Positions 61,164 to 64,000 of a DNA stretch of 64,000 nucleotides are shown one piece after another. Under the pieces are notes generated by a model, which worked only from the letters and a program-made list of their open reading frames with translations, made no database searches and was not told the DNA's origin. Source of the stretch: Streptomyces resistomycificus (GTDB taxonomy: Bacteria; Actinomycetota; Actinomycetes; Streptomycetales; Streptomycetaceae). Numbering within the stretch: position 1 is the stretch's first letter; each line of letters opens with the position of its first letter. The position numbers and the translations under genes were made by a program. The stretch spans positions 242,825 to 306,824 of the forward strand of contig NZ_KQ948998.1 in the NCBI RefSeq assembly GCF_001514265.1. Reading direction: 5' to 3'.

Positions 61164-61832
61164 TCAGCCCGTGAAGCCGATCCTGCGCAGCACGTTCGCC
61201 GCGTCCCGGTCGATCAGGACCGCGGAGCCGCATCCCTGGGGCAGATGCCCCTTCTCCACGGAGCGGATCAGACGGGCGGCGGCGCCGCGGTGACGCAGGA
61301 ACGCGTACGTCGAGACCCCACGGCCGCGTTCCCGCTGGCCGGCCAGGGCCGTGTCGGGGGTGACGTCGAGCAGGAGCAAGTGCAGGGTGCCGCCCCGGCG
61401 GCGGGCCGCTCGGGCCAGCCAGCCGCGCACCCAGGCCTGGGTGCCGCAGTCGTGCACCACGACGCCCTCACCGGAGCCCAGCGCGCGGCGCAGCCCGGCG
61501 TAGTGGGCGAGGCGGACGAGCGGGCGGTAGAGCCCGTACGGCAGGAAACGGGACAGCCGCCCGTCCCAGCGGTCGCGGGTGTCCTGGGAGTCGATCCGGA
61601 TGCCCTTGACCGCGCGCCGCATCAGCGTCGACTTGCCGCTGCCGGGCAGGCCGGTGATCACCACGAGGTCCTCGGGGGCGAAGAGCAGTGCGTGCGGGCT
61701 GTGGCCGCCGCGTGCACGCAGGTCGCGGACGACGGGCGCGGCGAGCGGACCGCAGGCCTCCCCGACGGGGACCGTCGGCTGCGTGGGCAGCGCGAGGGCC
61801 GAGGTGGTCGCGTACGCCGTGGTCCTGTTCAC
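61164..61832 (-). CDS. P-loop AAA-type ATPase/kinase-like protein
   Basis: A 222-residue protein with a Walker A motif VVITGLPGSGKSTLMRR at about residue 54-70, followed by a short kinase-like domain: IRIDSQDTRDRWDGRLSRFL, VVVHDCGTQAWVRGWLARAA and LHLLLLDVTPDTALAGQRER. No HTH or membrane part. The family resembles small nucleotide kinases acting on unknown substrates; the first 50 residues may be a regulatory part. Starts ATG at 61832, divergent from the riboswitch region. Confidence 0.82.
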   Translation of the reverse strand: MNRTTAYATTSALALPTQPTVPVGEACGPLAAPVVRDLRARGGHSPHALLFAPEDLVVITGLPGSGKSTLMRRAVKGIRIDSQDTRDRWDGRLSRFLPYGLYRPLVRLAHYAGLRRALGSGEGVVVHDCGTQAWVRGWLARAARRRGGTLHLLLLDVTPDTALAGQRERGRGVSTYAFLRHRGAAARLIRSVEKGHLPQGCGSAVLIDRDAANVLRRIGFTG

Positions 61833-62017
61833 CGTGATCGTCCTCCCCTGGGGTGGTCACGAGATCCCATCCCCGTCGAGTGTAAAGAGAAGGTAATGCG
61901 CGGTGCCTCGTGTTTTCGTGCACTTCCTGCCACAAGCCGGTTACAAGATGCGGCCTGCCGTGCCGGACCGATGCGTGCAATGATGGCCGCGCCAACTGCA
62001 TACCGGCCGCTTGAATC

Positions 62018-62235
62018 CGCGCGGGAGAGTTCCGGGCCGTACGTCCTTCGTACGAGTGCCCGGACGCCGAAGGAGCAAGTCCCTCCCTTGAATCTCTCAG
62101 GCCCCGTTACCGCGCGGGCGAGGCACATCTGAAAAGCGGGCCGCCCCTCGCGGTGGCCCCACCCAAGGTGCAAGTCATGACCACCGTTCGCGGGGTCCTG
62201 ACGAACCTCTCAGGTTCCGATGACAGATGGGGAGG
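62018..62235 (+). ncRNA. Tandem glycine riboswitch upstream of gcvT
   Basis: Two consecutive glycine aptamers. The first contains GCGGGAGAGTTCC (from about 62020), GCCGAAGGAGCAAGTCC, AATCTCTCAGGCCCCG and GAGGCACATCTGAAAAG; the second contains CCCAAGGTGCAAGTC, AACCTCTCAGGTTCCGATGA and CAGATGGGGAGG. These are signature segments of the family. Glycine binding is expected to switch on expression of gcvT-gcvH-glyA. The 3' end lies 40 nt before the gcvT start, where GGGAGA is the ribosome binding site, so control may act on termination or translation. Confidence 0.93.
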
Positions 62236-62274
62236 AACGACCTCGCCTGTCATGCCTTGGGAGACAACCGTCCG

Positions 62275-63393
62275 ATGAGCAGCACCGCACCCCGTCATAC
62301 CGCGCTCGACGCCCTGCACCGCTCGCTCGGCGCCACCATGACCGACTTCGCCGGCTGGGACATGCCCCTGCGCTACGGCTCCGAGCGCGACGAACACAAC
62401 GCCGTGCGGACGAAGGCCGGTCTCTTCGACCTCTCGCACATGGGTGAGATCACGGTGGCCGGGCCACAGGCGGCCGCCCTGCTGAACTTCGCGCTGGTGG
62501 GCAACATCGCGTCCGTCGGCGTCGGCCGCGCCCGCTACACCATGATCTGCCGGGCCGACGGCGGCATCCTCGACGACCTGATCGTCTACCGGCTCACCGA
62601 GACGGAGTACATGGTCGTCGCCAACGCCTCCAACGCCCAGGTCGTGCTGGACGCGCTCGCGGAGCGTTCGGCCGGCTTCGACGCCGAGGTGCGCGACGAC
62701 CGGGACGCCTACGCGCTGATCGCCGTCCAGGGTCCGCGGTCCCCGGGGATCCTGAAGTCCCTCACCGACGCCGACCTCGACGGCCTGAAGTACTACGCCG
62801 GTCTGCCCGGCACGGTCGCCGGCGTCCCCGCCCTGATCGCCCGCACCGGCTACACCGGCGAGGACGGCTTCGAGCTGTTCGTGCGGCCGGAGCACGCCGT
62901 GGAGCTGTGGCAGGCCCTGACCAAGGCGGGCGAGGGCGTCGGCCTGGTCCCCTGCGGCCTGTCGTGCCGCGACACGCTGCGCCTGGAGGCGGGCATGCCG
63001 CTGTACGGGCACGAGTTGTCGACCTCCCTCACGCCCTTCGACGCGGGCCTCGGCCGGGTGGTGAAGTTCGAGAAGGAGGGCGACTTCGTGGGCCGCGAGG
63101 CTCTGGCCGAGGCGGCCTCCCGGGCCTCGGAGAACCCGCCTCGCGTCCTGGTCGGCCTGGTCGCCGAGGGCCGGCGGGTCCCGCGCGCCGGGTACGCGGT
63201 CGTCGCCGGCGGCGAGGTGATCGGCGAGGTCACCTCCGGCGCCCCCTCCCCCACCCTGGGCAAGCCGATCGCGATGGCGTACGTCGACGCCGCGCACGCC
63301 GCTCCGGGCACGCCGGGCGTCGGTGTGGACATCCGGGGCAGCCACGAACCGTACGAGGTCGTGGCGCTGCCGTTCTACAAGCGCCAGAAGTAG
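62275..63393 (+). CDS. gcvT: Aminomethyltransferase (glycine cleavage T protein)
   Basis: Folate-dependent T protein of the glycine cleavage system: releases ammonia and makes methylene-THF from the aminomethyl-lipoyl H protein. 372 residues, standard length. Motifs: GATMTDFAGWDMPLRYGSER near residues 18-37, FDLSHMGEITVAGPQAA, RARYTMICRADGGILDDLIV, RTGYTGEDGFELFV, CRDTLRLEAGMPLYGHEL and VGREAL. The ATG at 62275 is used; an in-frame ATG at 62227 lies within the riboswitch and is rejected. First gene of the operon. Confidence 0.96.
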   Translation: MSSTAPRHTALDALHRSLGATMTDFAGWDMPLRYGSERDEHNAVRTKAGLFDLSHMGEITVAGPQAAALLNFALVGNIASVGVGRARYTMICRADGGILDDLIVYRLTETEYMVVANASNAQVVLDALAERSAGFDAEVRDDRDAYALIAVQGPRSPGILKSLTDADLDGLKYYAGLPGTVAGVPALIARTGYTGEDGFELFVRPEHAVELWQALTKAGEGVGLVPCGLSCRDTLRLEAGMPLYGHELSTSLTPFDAGLGRVVKFEKEGDFVGREALAEAASRASENPPRVLVGLVAEGRRVPRAGYAVVAGGEVIGEVTSGAPSPTLGKPIAMAYVDAAHAAPGTPGVGVDIRGSHEPYEVVALPFYKRQK

Positions 63394-63502
63394 ACACTCG
63401 AAGCGGGCCGTGCGTGACCCTGCGCACATTTCCGCTGCTCACGTGCGTTTCCAGCAGTCCCCCATTCACCAGCACTCCCTCGCGTACAGGAGAATTCAGG
63501 CC

Positions 63503-63880
63503 ATGAGCAACCCCCAGCAGCTGCGCTACAGCAAGGAGCACGAGTGGCTGTCGGGCGCCGAGGACGGCGTCTCGACGGTCGGCATCACGGAGCACGCGGC
63601 CAACGCGCTCGGCGATGTGGTGTTCGTCCAGCTCCCGGAGGTCGGTGACACCGTGACCGCGGGCGAGACCTGCGGCGAACTGGAGTCGACCAAGTCCGTG
63701 AGCGACCTGTACTCCCCGGTGTCCGGCGAGGTCACCGAGGTCAACGAGGACGTCGTCAACGACCCGTCGCTGGTGAACTCCGCGCCCTTCGAGGGCGGCT
63801 GGCTGTTCAGGGTACGCACCGCGGAGGAGCCGGCCGACCTGCTCTCCGCCGACGAGTACACCGCCTTTTCCGCCGGCTGA
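63503..63880 (+). CDS. gcvH: Glycine cleavage system H protein
   Basis: Lipoyl carrier that shuttles the aminomethyl group between the P, T and L proteins. 125 residues; the lipoylation Lys is in GELESTKSVSDLYSPVSGEV near residue 63. The ATG at 63503 has GGAGAATTC upstream. It follows gcvT by 109 nt and precedes glyA by 14 nt. The P protein gene (gcvP) is not in the window, so it is encoded elsewhere. Confidence 0.96.
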   Translation: MSNPQQLRYSKEHEWLSGAEDGVSTVGITEHAANALGDVVFVQLPEVGDTVTAGETCGELESTKSVSDLYSPVSGEVTEVNEDVVNDPSLVNSAPFEGGWLFRVRTAEEPADLLSADEYTAFSAG

Positions 63881-63894
63881 GGAGTCGTAAAGAC

Positions 63895-64000
63895 ATGTCC
63901 GTCCTGAACACGCCCCTGCACGAGCTCGACCCGGAGATCGCCGCCGCGGTCGACGCCGAGGTCCAGCGCCAGCAGTCCACCCTCGAGATGATCGCCTCCG
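63895..64000 (+). CDS. glyA: Serine hydroxymethyltransferase, 5' end
   Basis: Only 35 codons are in the window: MSVLNTPLHELDPEIAAAVD and QRQQSTLEMIAS, which matches the conserved SHMT N-terminus (QR..STLELIASEN). The enzyme interconverts serine and glycine using THF and PLP, the logical partner of the glycine cleavage genes. GGAG sits ten bases before the ATG. Truncated by the window edge. Confidence 0.93.
   Translation, partial: MSVLNTPLHELDPEIAAAVDAEVQRQQSTLEMIAS

Overview
The window is very GC-rich, with codon third positions almost all G or C. It carries genes typical of Streptomyces: PucR, TetR and LAL regulators, c-di-GMP enzymes, SseB-like proteins and a DUF6191 protein. Most of it looks like core chromosome. 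The gene order (proline catabolism, serA-ilvCNB, gatBAC, ligA, mnmA, a five-gene peptide ABC operon, gcvT-gcvH-glyA) matches what I recall of the S. coelicolor SCO5470-SCO5520 region, but this is memory, not a search. I saw no tRNA, rRNA, CRISPR, transposase, integrase or prophage.

Layout. 1-3333: proline to glutamate catabolism (pruA, proline dehydrogenase) with a divergent PucR-type regulator. 3389-8334: a four-gene peptide/nickel-type ABC importer with both permeases fused in one chain, behind a Zur-like box, which suggests import of a metal or metal complex. 8321-10544: a TetR regulator divergent from a DHA2-type MFS exporter, with a perfect 12-bp inverted repeat between them. 10581-16178: serA, ilvC, ilvN and ilvB, preceded by a 13-codon leader peptide (Ile-Leu-Val-Leu) and a terminator, i.e. 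branched-chain amino acid attenuation. 16212-19472: a membrane PAS-GGDEF-EAL protein with a degenerate EAL domain. 19729-26639: two oxidoreductases, a PQQ-type sugar dehydrogenase lipoprotein, a DUF6191 protein and a LAL regulator coupled to a 61-aa protein. 26835-31772: membrane proteins, a GNAT acetyltransferase, an MMPL transporter and a methyltransferase.

31848-35418 encodes the Glu/Asp-tRNA amidotransferase GatCAB, with a 79-aa membrane protein embedded between gatA and gatB. 35501-37753 is an RmdB-like c-di-GMP enzyme with both catalytic motifs intact. 38033-47478 holds ligA, a MetE-like protein, small oxidoreductases and hydrolases, mnmA, a secreted amidase and a cysteine desulfurase; the last two modification genes can cooperate, because MnmA uses sulfur from a cysteine desulfurase. 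47517-52586 is a mixed stretch: a 55-aa membrane protein divergent from a TetR gene, a Pro/Ser/Gly-rich lipoprotein flanked by a 7-bp tandem repeat, a WYL-regulator remnant, a thioesterase, an esterase and a TRIC-type channel. 52657-59051 is a complete peptide ABC importer. 59359-61832 holds two SseB-like genes and a P-loop ATPase. 62018-64000 is the glycine cleavage operon behind a tandem glycine riboswitch.

Most likely to reward follow-up: the Zur-box importer with fused permease, the ilvB attenuator, the mixed integrity of the two c-di-GMP proteins, terminators placed inside coding 3' ends, and the repeated 13-mer beside the second TetR gene. I did not find convincing evidence of a wholly new multi-gene system.
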